A DNA stretch of 26,686 bases from an uncultured Oscillospiraceae bacterium. Lineage in GTDB: Bacteria; Bacillota_A; Clostridia; Oscillospirales; Acutalibacteraceae. How positions within the stretch are numbered: position 1 is the stretch's first letter; every line of letters begins with the position of its first letter. This document shows, piece by piece, positions 7,366 to 15,142 of the stretch. The position numbers and the translations under genes were made by a program. The notes beneath the pieces are model-generated. The model saw only the letters and a list, made by a program, of their open reading frames with translations. It had not been told where the DNA came from and ran no database searches. The stretch is taken from NCBI GenBank assembly GCA_910587995.1, contig CAJUNS010000034.1, positions 1-26,686 on the forward strand, in the 5' to 3' direction.

Positions 7366-10014
7366 TCAGCGGTTTTGACCGCCCTCATTTCGGTGGTGTT
7401 TTTTCCAGCCCGCCGCCTCGCCCAGAGTGGCCCCCCGCAGGCCCCGGCGCTTTTCCTCCAGTATGGCCGCGATTTCCCCCTGGGTGCGCTCTACCTCCAG
7501 CCGCAGCTCCCGGGCCGAAACCCGCAGGGCTCCATGGCCCAAAATAATCAGCTGCTCGGCGAAGTCCGCGCTGGCCACTCTGACCCGGCGCTGTTCCCGG
7601 GTCAGCTGGTAGCTGGCCTTTTCAATGTACGCGTCCGCCGTCTCAGCCTCTTTGGTATAGACCACATGAATGTTGTGATAGCGGAACACGCTGCCCGTGC
7701 CCTTGGGCACTTTATAGGCGTCGAACACCAAAATGACACGGTTTTTCCGGTACCCCGCATAGTTGCTGAGAATGTCCATTAAGGTCCCTCGGGCCGCTTC
7801 CAGGTCGGCCTTGGCCAGACGGTTTAGGTCCTCCCAGGCAAAGATCATATTGTAGCCGTCTACCAGCAGGTACTCTGGGCCCAAGTCCCGCAGAGGGACC
7901 TCCACATGGTCTGGCAGAGAATCCACATTGGACGCCCGGGGCAGCAGGGCCCGAGGCTTTACCTCTCCATAGGTCCGCTGAAAAATATCCAGCAGTTCCG
8001 CGTCCTGTTCCAGACTCCCCTTGGGCGGCGCGGAACGGGGAGCCGGAGACTCAAAAGGGAGGGCAGGCTCCTCCTGGGGCGGGGGAGGGGGAAGCGCCAG
8101 CCCCGGCAGATGCATATGGGCTTCCACCTCCTGCCAGGGTACTAAAATTCCCGCCCCATGAGAGCAGAACACCGAACCCGCTGGGTCGTCTACATCCTGG
8201 TCAGGATCATAGCCAATGGAGGCCACGATTTCTTCTTGGTTTTGACAAGGCCGGTAGCCCTCCACCGTACAGGCCAGCCTGCCTAGACCTTTGGTGTAGG
8301 CAGCCAGCTCCGCGGCGTAGTTTCCAAAGGCCGCCACCGGCACATGGGCGGTAAGTACCGTCTCTTCCCCCAAAGTCTGGGGCGTTCCCGCCTGACCGCC
8401 CATGCGCTGCAGGTCGGTTAAAAACCGGCCCAGGCTGGGGGTGGGCAGCTCGGCCCGCAGGGCGTACCAGGGCTCCAGCAAAATGGATTGGGCCTTCATC
8501 AGCCCGTGGCGCACCGCCCGGTAAGTGGCTTGGCGGAAGTCCCCGCCCTCCGTATGTTTTTCGTGAGCCTTGCCAATCAGCAGGCTGATTTTTATATCCG
8601 TAATGGCGGACCCGGTGAGCACGCCCTTGTAGGTTTTTTCCTCCAAATGGGTCAGCACCAGCCGCTGCCAGTTCCGCTCCAGTACATCCTCTGAGCAGGC
8701 GCTGGCAAATTGGAGCCCGCTGCCCCGAGGCAGGGGCTCCAGCAGCAGATGAACCTCAGCGTAATGCCGCAGAGGCTCGAAATGGCCTACGCCCTCCACC
8801 GGGGCGGCAATGGTCTCTTTGTAGACCACATGGCCGGGGCCGAACTCCACCGCCAGCCCGAAGCGCTGGGCGATGATCCGCTGTAGAATTTCCGCCTGGA
8901 CCTGCCCCATCAGCCGCAGATGAATTTCTCCCAGCGCTTCGTTCCATTCCAGGCAAAGCTGAGGGTCTTCCTCCGCCAGCTGGCGCAGCTGGGGCAGCAC
9001 CCCGCTGGCCTGGACCCCTTGAGGCAGAATAAGCTGGTAGGACAGCGCGGGCTCCAAAACAGGGGGAGCCCCCGCGCTTTGGGTCCCAATGGCTTGGCCG
9101 GGGTAGGTGCCGTTGAGCCCCACCACAGCGCAGACCGTTCCAGCTCCGGCCTCTTGGACCGCCGTGTATTTTGCTCCGGAATAGATTCGGATTTGGTCCA
9201 CTTTTTCTCCGCCGCCGGGCAGGTCCAGCACCTCTTTTACCCGAAGGCCCCCGCCGGTGACCTTCAAGTGGGTCAGCCGTACCCCCTGGGGGTCTCGGGA
9301 AATTTTAAAGACCTTCCCGCCGAAGTCTTCCCCATAAACTGGCCGTGGGGCAAAACGGCGCAAGGCGTCCAGCAGCTCACCGGCCCCCTGGGCCTTTAGG
9401 GCGCATCCAAACAGACAGGGGAAGCACCGTCTTTCTGCCACCAGACGGCGTAGAGTGGCGTTGGACAGAGCCCCTGTCTCAAAATACTCCTCCAAAGCGG
9501 CTTCATCGCCTAGAGCGGCCTCTTCCCAAAAAGCGCTGGAACCGAAATCCCCGAAGTCCAGTAACGCGGGGGAAAGACTGGACCTGAGCTTGTCCAGCAA
9601 TGCCATCCGGTCCACTGGCTGGTCCATTTTGTTGAGGAACAAGAACACCGGTACCCGATGGCTTTCCAGCAGCCGCCAGAGGGTAAGGGTATGGCCCTGG
9701 GGTCCGTCCGGGCCGGAGACCACCAAAATGGCGCAGTCCAAAATTTGCAGAACCCGTTCGGCCTCAGCGGCAAAGTCCACATGGCCGGGGGTGTCCACCA
9801 AAGTCAGCTCCCAATCCTCCTGCGTCAGAACCGCCTGTTTGTCAAAAATGGTGATGCCCCGTTCCCGTTCCAGCTGGTGGGTGTCCAGAAACGCGTCGGC
9901 ATGGTCCACCCGGCCCAGACCCCGGATGGCTCCGCCCCGGTAGAGCAAAGCCTCGGAAAGGGTGGTCTTTCCGGCATCCACATGGGCCAAAATTCCGGCG
10001 GTGAGCTTGCGCAT
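7366..10014 (-). CDS. TetM/EF-G-like translational GTPase fused to a C-terminal YacP/Rae1-type NYN nuclease domain
   Basis: 882 residues in one uninterrupted frame. Residues 1-225 are an EF-G/TetM-type G domain: P-loop AHVDAGKT (10-17), switch RGIT (52-55), DTPGH (74-78) and NKMDQ (129-131 region). Residues 230-635 follow the ribosomal protection protein layout (domain II barrel, GEIHLRLMGQVQAE, TYKGVLTGSAITDIKI, a domain IV/V with VPVAAFGNYAAELAAYTKGLG). A proline-rich linker (641-665) leads to a NYN/YacP domain (715-850): YLLVDGYNMI with D719, VFDAYK with D765, KEAETADAYIEK with D794, ASADFAEQ with D817 and GALRVSARELRLEVE. Bacillus Rae1 (YacP) is a ribosome-dependent mRNA endonuclease, so this protein plausibly cleaves mRNA on the ribosome. 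Not a proven tetracycline resistance gene. The start is ATG 10014 with AAGAGGAA. Confidence 0.88.
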   Translation of the reverse strand: MRKLTAGILAHVDAGKTTLSEALLYRGGAIRGLGRVDHADAFLDTHQLERERGITIFDKQAVLTQEDWELTLVDTPGHVDFAAEAERVLQILDCAILVVSGPDGPQGHTLTLWRLLESHRVPVFLFLNKMDQPVDRMALLDKLRSSLSPALLDFGDFGSSAFWEEAALGDEAALEEYFETGALSNATLRRLVAERRCFPCLFGCALKAQGAGELLDALRRFAPRPVYGEDFGGKVFKISRDPQGVRLTHLKVTGGGLRVKEVLDLPGGGEKVDQIRIYSGAKYTAVQEAGAGTVCAVVGLNGTYPGQAIGTQSAGAPPVLEPALSYQLILPQGVQASGVLPQLRQLAEEDPQLCLEWNEALGEIHLRLMGQVQAEILQRIIAQRFGLAVEFGPGHVVYKETIAAPVEGVGHFEPLRHYAEVHLLLEPLPRGSGLQFASACSEDVLERNWQRLVLTHLEEKTYKGVLTGSAITDIKISLLIGKAHEKHTEGGDFRQATYRAVRHGLMKAQSILLEPWYALRAELPTPSLGRFLTDLQRMGGQAGTPQTLGEETVLTAHVPVAAFGNYAAELAAYTKGLGRLACTVEGYRPCQNQEEIVASIGYDPDQDVDDPAGSVFCSHGAGILVPWQEVEAHMHLPGLALPPPPPQEEPALPFESPAPRSAPPKGSLEQDAELLDIFQRTYGEVKPRALLPRASNVDSLPDHVEVPLRDLGPEYLLVDGYNMIFAWEDLNRLAKADLEAARGTLMDILSNYAGYRKNRVILVFDAYKVPKGTGSVFRYHNIHVVYTKEAETADAYIEKASYQLTREQRRVRVASADFAEQLIILGHGALRVSARELRLEVERTQGEIAAILEEKRRGLRGATLGEAAGWKKHHRNEGGQNR

Positions 10015-10081
10015 GCTATTCCTCTTTTCTAAGAATATAGTATAAATAGATTCCTTTGCACAGGGGGAGAGGGGGCGTAAC

Positions 10082-10106
10082 AAAAAACGCGGCGTTCGCC
10101 GCGTTT
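10082..10106 (-). terminator. Rho-independent terminator downstream of the aldo/keto reductase
   Basis: Perfect 10-bp palindromic stem AAACGCGGCG (10085-10094) with CGCCGCGTTT (10097-10106); on the minus strand it ends in a run of six T. It separates the aldo/keto reductase transcript from the GTPase-NYN gene, which must have its own promoter. Confidence 0.85.
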
Positions 10107-10149
10107 CCGAGTTCCATAGAGAAGTCCGGCGCTTGCCGGAAGCGGGAAC

Positions 10150-11064
10150 TTAAGGCAGTTTGTTCCCTGCCGCCAGATACAGGGCGTACCAGTCTTCCCG
10201 AGACAAATCCACCTGGCAGGCAGTGCACAGGTCCGCCAAGCGCTGGGCGTTGGTGGTGCCAGCGATTACCTGCATTTTCGCCGGATGGCGGAGAATCCAG
10301 GCGGTAGCCATGGCCTGCTTGCTGACTTCATACCGGTCCGCCACTTCCTGCAGCTTGGCGTTAAGCTCCGGGAACTTGGGGTTGTCCAAGAAAACGCCCT
10401 CAAAAAAGCCGTACTGGAAGGGGGACCAAGCTTGAATGGTCACGCCATGGAGGCGGCAGTAATCCAGAACTTCACCATCCCGGTCTCCGGCGTGAGGGAA
10501 TTCCGTGTTGGCGCAAATGCCATGGTCTACCAAGCCGGAACACATGAGGCCGAACTGCATCTGGTTCACCACCAGCTTCTGCTTCAAGGCCGGTTGAAGC
10601 AGTTCTATCTGCCGGGCGGTAAAGTTGCTGACGCCAAAGCGCAGCACCTTGCCGCTGGCTTCCAGAGCGGAAAAGGCTTCGGCAACCTCTTCGGGCTCCA
10701 TCAAAGCGTCTGGGCGGTGGAGAAGGAGCAGATCCAGCCGGTCCGTGCCCAAGCGGCTGAGGATGCCCTCTACGCTTTGCAGAATGTGCTCCTTGGAAAA
10801 ATCATACTGGTTTGGCCGGATGCCGCACTTGCTTTGCAGGATCATCCGCTCCCGCAGGCCGGGCTCGGCCGCCAGCAGCCGGCCGAAGTCGGACTCGCAT
10901 TGGCCGCCGCCGTAAATATCCGCATGGTCAAAGAAATTAATCCCCGCGTCTAACGCGGTGTGAATATGGCGGGACAAGGCAGGCTGATCCAGCGCGGAAA
11001 TGCGCATGCAGCCCAAGGCAATGGCGGAAGCCTTCTGTTCTCCGCCGATGGTAACATAATTCAT
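10150..11064 (-). CDS. Aldo/keto reductase (YdhF-like oxidoreductase)
   Basis: Cytoplasmic NADPH-dependent carbonyl reductase of the aldo/keto reductase superfamily, 304 residues. The catalytic tetrad is visible: D46 and Y51 in FFDHADIYGGG, K79 in LQSKCGI, and H116 in LLLLHRPD. Other family marks are GVSNFTARQIELLQ, NQMQFGLM, IQAWSPFQYG and the cofactor-binding VIAGTTNAQRL near the C-terminus. These features, in particular the GDRDGEVLDYC segment, are like the YdhF subgroup; the physiological substrate cannot be inferred. The start is ATG 11064 preceded by GGGAGG. A TTGACA promoter embedded in the end of the upstream methyltransferase gene may drive it, and a terminator follows it. Confidence 0.92.
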   Translation of the reverse strand: MNYVTIGGEQKASAIALGCMRISALDQPALSRHIHTALDAGINFFDHADIYGGGQCESDFGRLLAAEPGLRERMILQSKCGIRPNQYDFSKEHILQSVEGILSRLGTDRLDLLLLHRPDALMEPEEVAEAFSALEASGKVLRFGVSNFTARQIELLQPALKQKLVVNQMQFGLMCSGLVDHGICANTEFPHAGDRDGEVLDYCRLHGVTIQAWSPFQYGFFEGVFLDNPKFPELNAKLQEVADRYEVSKQAMATAWILRHPAKMQVIAGTTNAQRLADLCTACQVDLSREDWYALYLAAGNKLP

Positions 11065-11092
11065 AAGGAAACCTCCCAAAATGGTCCGATGC

Positions 11093-11121
11093 TTTGTAAT
11101 ATGGGCCTACTTCCCTGTCAA
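11093..11121 (-). promoter_or_regulatory. Possible promoter of the aldo/keto reductase
   Basis: Minus-strand TTGACA (complement of 11116-11121) lies inside the last codons of the methyltransferase gene, followed by a 17-bp spacer and TACAAA (complement of 11093-11098). The -35 box is perfect but the -10 box is weak, and a coding overlap could produce it by chance. Confidence 0.42.
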
Positions 11122-11727
11122 GCGCAAAACGCCCGCACAGTGGGAATAGGGCTGAAACTGTAAGCCGGGGAACTGGGGAAGCAGCGCCTCGTACACAAAA
11201 TAACACTCGTCCTCATCCCACCCGGTACCGGCTTGCTCCCGGCAGCACTCCAACTCTTCCTGGCTGCCAAAGGCCACATCGCCAATGAGTAACTGGCCGC
11301 CAGGGTTTAACCGGGCCAGCAGTTCCATGATAAATGGCGCTTTCTGCGCATCGGTCAGATGGTGGAGGGCATAGGTTGAAAGGATAAAATCATACCGCCG
11401 GGCCTGTAGGGCAGGGTGGAGGCCCTGGGTAAAATCTCCTTGAAACAGCTGGGCTTCCGGCATTTTGGGCTGGGCCAATGCCAGCATTTTCCCAGAAAAA
11501 TCCTGTCCCCAAATCGAGCAGCCCTTTTCATATAGCTTGGCGGTCAAGGTCCCTGTGCCAAAACCAATGTCCAGCACAGTGGGAGCCTCCCGTTCTAACA
11601 CAGTTTGATAAATGGCATTGAGGACTTTTTTGTACCCCGCAAACGGGTACGCGTCTGAAATCTCAGAAAGGCCCACGGCTTTGTCATAACCGTCAGCCCA
11701 TAAGTCAAACCCTTTCTCGTTGAGCAT
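11107..11727 (-). CDS. Class I SAM-dependent methyltransferase (YrrT-like)
   Basis: 206-residue cytoplasmic methyltransferase. It opens with KGFDLWADGYDKAVG, the usual lead-in of small YrrT/Methyltransf_25-type enzymes. The SAM-binding motif I is VLDIGFGTGTLTAKL, motif II acidic residue is in SIWGQDFSGKML, and the post-I region YDFILSTYALHHLTD with LNPGGQLLIGDVAF forms motifs II/III. The methyl acceptor cannot be read; members act on small molecules or tRNA/rRNA. ATG 11727 has AAGGAGA upstream. It is separated from the small membrane protein gene upstream by a terminator-like hairpin at 11784-11810, and has the aldo/keto reductase 42 bases downstream. Confidence 0.9.
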   Translation of the reverse strand: MLNEKGFDLWADGYDKAVGLSEISDAYPFAGYKKVLNAIYQTVLEREAPTVLDIGFGTGTLTAKLYEKGCSIWGQDFSGKMLALAQPKMPEAQLFQGDFTQGLHPALQARRYDFILSTYALHHLTDAQKAPFIMELLARLNPGGQLLIGDVAFGSQEELECCREQAGTGWDEDECYFVYEALLPQFPGLQFQPYSHCAGVLRLTGK

Positions 11728-11783
11728 GAAGATTCTCCTTTGCTTTAGATGAAAGAATCCACCGCTCGATTTATAGGCACGAC

Positions 11784-11810
11784 AAAAAGGCCTCACTGGC
11801 AGTGCGAGGC
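11784..11810 (-). terminator. Terminator of the small membrane protein gene
   Basis: On the minus strand GCCT(cg)CACTG pairs with CAGTGAGGC across a tiny loop, with a two-base bulge, followed by CTTTTTG. It lies 17 bases after the small ORF's stop. Confidence 0.6.
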
Positions 11811-11826
11811 AGACACGGCAGATTCT

Positions 11827-11976
11827 TTACTGAATGGAACAGTCCAGATAGTGCTCCAGCTCTTCCTCGTCCTTTTTGTGGTCTAAATAGAGCAGGAGAG
11901 CGGTGACAGAGGCGGCGACAGCCGCAATGGCGGTGATAATCCCTACCAGAAGAGTAAGCTTTGTTCCTTTTTTCAT
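11827..11976 (-). CDS. Small single-pass membrane protein, 49 residues
   Basis: Short gene read directly from the minus strand. It starts MKKGTKLTLLVGI, has one hydrophobic helix (about residues 7-31, rich in Leu, Ile, Val and Ala), then a charged tail DHKKDEEELEHYLD and ends CSIQ. The basic N-terminus and acidic/charged C-terminus suggest an Nin-Cout or anchored orientation, but topology is inference. Support for being real: an ideal GGAGG site eight bases before ATG 11976, a near-consensus promoter with a 17-bp spacer at 12037-12065, and a terminator just after the stop. I do not recognise a family with known function; a weak resemblance to YtxH-like small membrane proteins is only in layout. 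Confidence 0.75.
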   Translation of the reverse strand: MKKGTKLTLLVGIITAIAAVAASVTALLLYLDHKKDEEELEHYLDCSIQ

Positions 11977-12036
11977 ACCGGACACCTCCGAAATGGTTTC
12001 AAGACCGGGCAGAAAGCCCGCTCAATCTATAAGTCA

Positions 12037-12065
12037 ATCATACTCAAAAACGAGCGAAAAGTCAA
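12037..12065 (-). promoter_or_regulatory. Promoter of the small membrane protein gene
   Basis: Minus-strand TTGACT (complement of 12060-12065), 17-bp spacer, TATGAT (complement of 12037-12042). The short leader contains a GCGGGC/GCCCG hairpin (about 12004-12022) before the ribosome binding site. Confidence 0.75.
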
Positions 12066-12110
12066 CTGTAATTTTATGAATTTTTTGCCTTTTTAGAGGG
12101 GTAAAAAGAC

Positions 12111-12147
12111 AAAAGGCCCGGCGCCCGCGAAAAGCGAGCCCCAAGCC
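12111..12147 (-). terminator. Terminator of rpsT
   Basis: On the minus strand a 14-position stem with 13 pairs (three or four of them G-T) closes on a TTTTC loop, then TTTTGTCTTTTT. Arms are 12115-12128 and 12134-12147. It lies about 50 bases after the rpsT stop. Confidence 0.75.
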
Positions 12148-12198
12148 CCAGCGGCAAAAGAAGAGATGCCGCGATACCGCGCGAAAACAAAAGAGCTT

Positions 12199-12459
12199 TT
12201 ATGCCCCAGCGTTCAGCTTTCTGGCCAGAGCGGCCTTTTTCCGGGCGGCGTTGTTCTTATGCAGGATGCCCTTGGCGGCGGCCTGGTCAATCTTCTTCAC
12301 AGCGGCGCGCACAGCGGCCTCACGATCTCCCGCGTTGCTGTCAATGGCGGCGTTGGCTTTTTTGATCTGGGTCTTCAGCTGAGAATTGGCCGCTTTGTTC
12401 TTCAGGGTCTTCACAGCAATGACCTTCACGCGCTTCTTGGCGGACTTGATGTTTGGCAA
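12199..12459 (-). CDS. rpsT: 30S ribosomal protein S20
   Basis: 86 residues, the normal S20 length, binding the 5' domain of 16S rRNA early in 30S assembly. It begins PNIKSAKKRVK after the initiator, as in most S20 proteins, and is rich in Lys, Ala and Asn (LKNKAANSQLKTQIKKAN, ILHKNNAARKKAALARKL). The start is a TTG at 12459 with GAGGAGG ideally spaced upstream; the upstream ATG in the same frame would add an unrelated N-terminus overlapping the promoter. E. coli rpsT also uses UUG and depends on it for autoregulation by S20, so the rare start may be functional here. It is monocistronic: own promoter at 12497-12525 and own terminator. Confidence 0.96.
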   Translation of the reverse strand: MPNIKSAKKRVKVIAVKTLKNKAANSQLKTQIKKANAAIDSNAGDREAAVRAAVKKIDQAAAKGILHKNNAARKKAALARKLNAGA

Positions 12460-12496
12460 GCGTAACACCTCCTCACCCATCGTGATACTATTTGAT

Positions 12497-12525
12497 ATCA
12501 TAGCATACCCTGGCGAAAAATGCAA
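12497..12525 (-). promoter_or_regulatory. Promoter of rpsT with extended -10
   Basis: Minus-strand TTGCAT (complement of 12520-12525), a 17-bp spacer ending TGC, and TATGAT (complement of 12497-12502). It lies about 40 bases upstream of the TTG start. Confidence 0.78.
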
Positions 12526-12689
12526 GCATTTTTTGTGGGAGAAAGGTCCCTGAGGAGCGCCAAGGCTTTTTGGTATTTTAGGGAGATTCTTGTATATTTA
12601 GTCGAAGTCTCCACTATATATGGAAATTGGGAGACGCGTTCCGCCAGTTGGCTTTTATTTTGGCCAGCGCGCCCAAGGCCTTTGCGCGT

Positions 12690-13583
12690 TTAGCTTCGGC
12701 CCCAATAGTAGGGCGGGCAGTCCTGCAGGACATTAGCTCCGCTCTCAATGGGAGCAGCGCCCTCTTCCAGCAAAAGGCGGCTTCCGCTGTATTCCGGGGC
12801 TTCGGGCGGGCCGGGGTACACATAGACTTCCCGGTCCTGGGCGGCGGCGCACCCGGCGTAAAGCATGGTGCCGCTGCGGATGCCAGCCTGTACCAGCACC
12901 ACCCCGAAGCTCAGCCCAGTAATCAGCCGGTTGCGCTGCCGGAACGCGCCGGGAACCGGCTTGGGCGCGTGGAAATACTCTGTGACCAGCGCGCCGCCCT
13001 GGTTCAGAATTTTCCGCCGCAGCCAAGCGGTCTCCATAGGGTAGGGGCTGTCTAGGCTGACGGGCAAAACGCTGACCGTCTGGCCCCGGGCCTCCAGCGC
13101 GCCGGAGAGGGCGGCACAGTCCACGCCTCCCGCCGCGCCGCTGACCACCAAAGCGCCGCCTTTTGCCAATTCGCCGCCAATGCGCCGTGCCGCCTCCCGG
13201 CTGTGGCTCAGGGCTTTCCGCGCGCCCACCAGACCCACGGCCGGGGCGGCGGAAAAGTCTGGCCAATGCCCCAGCCCATACAGGGCGGCAGGCGGGTTAT
13301 AGAGGTTTCGCAGCGCCTCCGGGTAGCTGGGACAGGAGGGGGTGACCACCTGCCAGCCCAAGCGGAGCGCCTGGGCCAGCCGGTTTTGGGCGGCGTCCAA
13401 CGAAAAGGCCGGCAGAGCCTGAAGATGCCGCCCCGTAAGGCCGGGCATCTTCCGCCATCCGCTGGGTCCAGCCCGGCAAAAGCCTACGGCCCCGCCGGGG
13501 AACGCCTCCGCGATCTGGCAGGGCAGCGGGCTTCCCGGCCCAAAGGCCTCTTGCAGCCACAGCCAAACCACACGGCTATCCAC
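12690..13583 (-). CDS. DprA/Smf-like DNA-processing protein, divergent
   Basis: 297 residues with the Rossmann-like (SLOG-superfamily) DprA core: VGLVGARKALSHSREAARRIG, GGALVVSGAAGGVDCAAL, VSVLPVSLDSPYP, GGALVTEYF, FRQRNRLITGLSFGVVLVQAG and SGTMLYAGCAA. DprA binds single-stranded DNA and loads RecA during transformation. Differences from a standard DprA: the SGLARGID motif reads SGAAGGVD, the first motif GSR.AS reads GARKAL, and the chain ends shortly after the core, without the usual C-terminal winged helix. It may therefore be a functional variant rather than the main DprA. The start is GTG 13583 with AAAGGAGG upstream. It follows the M20 dipeptidase gene by 81 bases on the same strand. Confidence 0.8.
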   Translation of the reverse strand: MDSRVVWLWLQEAFGPGSPLPCQIAEAFPGGAVGFCRAGPSGWRKMPGLTGRHLQALPAFSLDAAQNRLAQALRLGWQVVTPSCPSYPEALRNLYNPPAALYGLGHWPDFSAAPAVGLVGARKALSHSREAARRIGGELAKGGALVVSGAAGGVDCAALSGALEARGQTVSVLPVSLDSPYPMETAWLRRKILNQGGALVTEYFHAPKPVPGAFRQRNRLITGLSFGVVLVQAGIRSGTMLYAGCAAAQDREVYVYPGPPEAPEYSGSRLLLEEGAAPIESGANVLQDCPPYYWGRS

Positions 13584-13664
13584 CCAAACCGCCTCCTTTT
13601 TCTTGTTTTCCAGGCCCCTGCCGGTATGGAACCAGAGGCTGGCGCATAGGAATGGGGCAGAGCC

Positions 13665-15038
13665 TTAGGCCGTAAGCATCCGGTACATGGCCTCCAGGCA
13701 GATTTGGGCGTGAAGCTTAAAGCGGCGCAGGTCTACCTGCTCGTTTACATCATGCACGTTGCTGGGCTCGTCATCCGGGAAGCCCGGGCCAAAGCCCACG
13801 CCCTTGCCCTGCATGGTCCGGGCATAGGTGCCGCCGCCCATGGAGTAGATGGTGCACTCCTCCCCGGCAATGTCCCGGTACGCGCCGGAAAGCAGGGTGA
13901 CCAGAGGGCTCTCCTTGGGCAGATACAGAGGCTTGGAGTTGGACAGCAGCCCATACTCCAAACCCGCCTTTTCAACCTCCCGCTCAATGGTCCGGGAGAT
14001 GGCGGCGCCGTCTACGGTAGCGGGGTAGCGAATATCCACCGTCAGGCTGCACCCATTGCTGCCAGCGGAAAGCAGCCCCAGGTTGAAGGTCAAGGGGCCG
14101 CTGGGCTCATCGCTCATGTCCACGTCCAGCAGGCTGCCGTCATAGGTCAGGCCAATTTTCTCATGCACAAACTGGAAGAAGCTTCCCAGCCGGTCCGCGC
14201 CAAAGACCCGGGCCAGCAGCTCTACTGTGTAGGCGGCGGCATTCTGGCCCAGCTGGGGCGAGGCTGCGTGGGCGGCTTTGCCCTGGGCTAAAATGGCCGC
14301 GCCATCCTCCGTGCGGGTAAAAGCAAAGGAGATTTCCGACGCTTCCGCGGCTTTTAACAGGCGGTTATATTCCTCGCCGGTGCAGACGATGCGGCACTCG
14401 GCTTTATAAGGCACGGCATTGACCACTGTGCCGGCCGCGAAGGTTTTGATCAGCGGGGAGTCGTTGGCGCTTTTCACCGTAAAGCTCAGGCCGCCCTTTT
14501 CGCAGTGGCAGATGCCGTAGCCGGAGTCAGGGGTAAAGCCCATGTCCGGCAGCTGCTCCTGGGCAAAGTAATGGGGCATGTCATCCATGCCAATTTCTTC
14601 GCCGGAGCCGAAAATAACCCGCAGCTTCCGGTTGCCCTTTACGCCCGCGTCTTTCAAGGCCCGCAGGCAGTGCAGGGCCACCACGGCCGCGCCCTTATCG
14701 TCAGAAACGCCCCGGCCATAGGCCTTGCCGTCTTTAATCACCATGGTGAAGGGGTCCGTGCTCCAGCCTTCCCCGGCGGGAACCACGTCTAAATGGGCCA
14801 TGACCACCGCGTTGCCCTGGCCCTCGCCGTACTCGGCATGACCGGCATAGTAGTCTACATTTTTGGTTTTTAGGCCGTAGCTTTCCGCCAGTTCCAGCAC
14901 CGTGTCCAGGGCTTTGGCGCACTGGTCTCCATAGGGCTTGCCCTGGCTGGAGCGCACCGCCACGGAAGGGATGGCTACCAGTTTTGCCAGGTCCCGAAGG
15001 ATATCGTCCCAGTAATCCAAAATTTTTTCTCCAAACAT
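13665..15038 (-). CDS. M20 family dipeptidase (PepV/Sapep-like)
   Basis: Cytoplasmic zinc-dependent dipeptidase/carboxypeptidase, 457 residues. Metal-site motifs are visible in order: VVMAHLDVVPAGEGW (first His and the following Asp), AYGRGVSDDKGAAVVAL (bridging Asp), SGEEIGMDDMPHYF (catalytic Glu pair) and GYGICHCEKGG typical of the PepV branch; the C-terminal metal histidine region is likely VHDVNEQVDL. The insert (lid) domain lies between about residues 190 and 350. The start is ATG 15038, preceded by AAAGGACAGAGG; the longer frame overlaps the promoter. A TTGACA promoter is at 15083-15111. The DprA-like gene lies downstream on the same strand, probably co-transcribed, without an obvious functional link. 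Confidence 0.92.
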   Translation of the reverse strand: MFGEKILDYWDDILRDLAKLVAIPSVAVRSSQGKPYGDQCAKALDTVLELAESYGLKTKNVDYYAGHAEYGEGQGNAVVMAHLDVVPAGEGWSTDPFTMVIKDGKAYGRGVSDDKGAAVVALHCLRALKDAGVKGNRKLRVIFGSGEEIGMDDMPHYFAQEQLPDMGFTPDSGYGICHCEKGGLSFTVKSANDSPLIKTFAAGTVVNAVPYKAECRIVCTGEEYNRLLKAAEASEISFAFTRTEDGAAILAQGKAAHAASPQLGQNAAAYTVELLARVFGADRLGSFFQFVHEKIGLTYDGSLLDVDMSDEPSGPLTFNLGLLSAGSNGCSLTVDIRYPATVDGAAISRTIEREVEKAGLEYGLLSNSKPLYLPKESPLVTLLSGAYRDIAGEECTIYSMGGGTYARTMQGKGVGFGPGFPDDEPSNVHDVNEQVDLRRFKLHAQICLEAMYRMLTA

Positions 15039-15082
15039 AACCTCTGTCCTTTCTTTGACGCATTCTTTTTGATTCATCCTAT

Positions 15083-15111
15083 ACGATAGTCTTTTTTTCC
15101 GGGAATGTCAA
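15083..15111 (-). promoter_or_regulatory. Promoter of the M20 dipeptidase gene
   Basis: Minus-strand TTGACA (complement of 15106-15111), 17-bp spacer, TATCGT (complement of 15083-15088). The -35 box is perfect, the -10 box moderate. Confidence 0.6.
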
Positions 15112-15142
15112 TAAAAATTTGCGAAATGAGGAAGGTGGCCCC

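Noticed and set aside
7366..10014. Naming this gene as a tetracycline resistance determinant (tet)
   Set aside because: The GTPase half resembles ribosomal protection proteins, but the C-terminal fusion and low similarity in the domain IV loops mean resistance cannot be claimed from sequence alone.
10014..10082. A promoter for the GTPase-NYN gene (TATACT-like box near 10040)
   Set aside because: No acceptable -35 hexamer is found at 16-18 bases; the gene must have a promoter, but I cannot place it with confidence.
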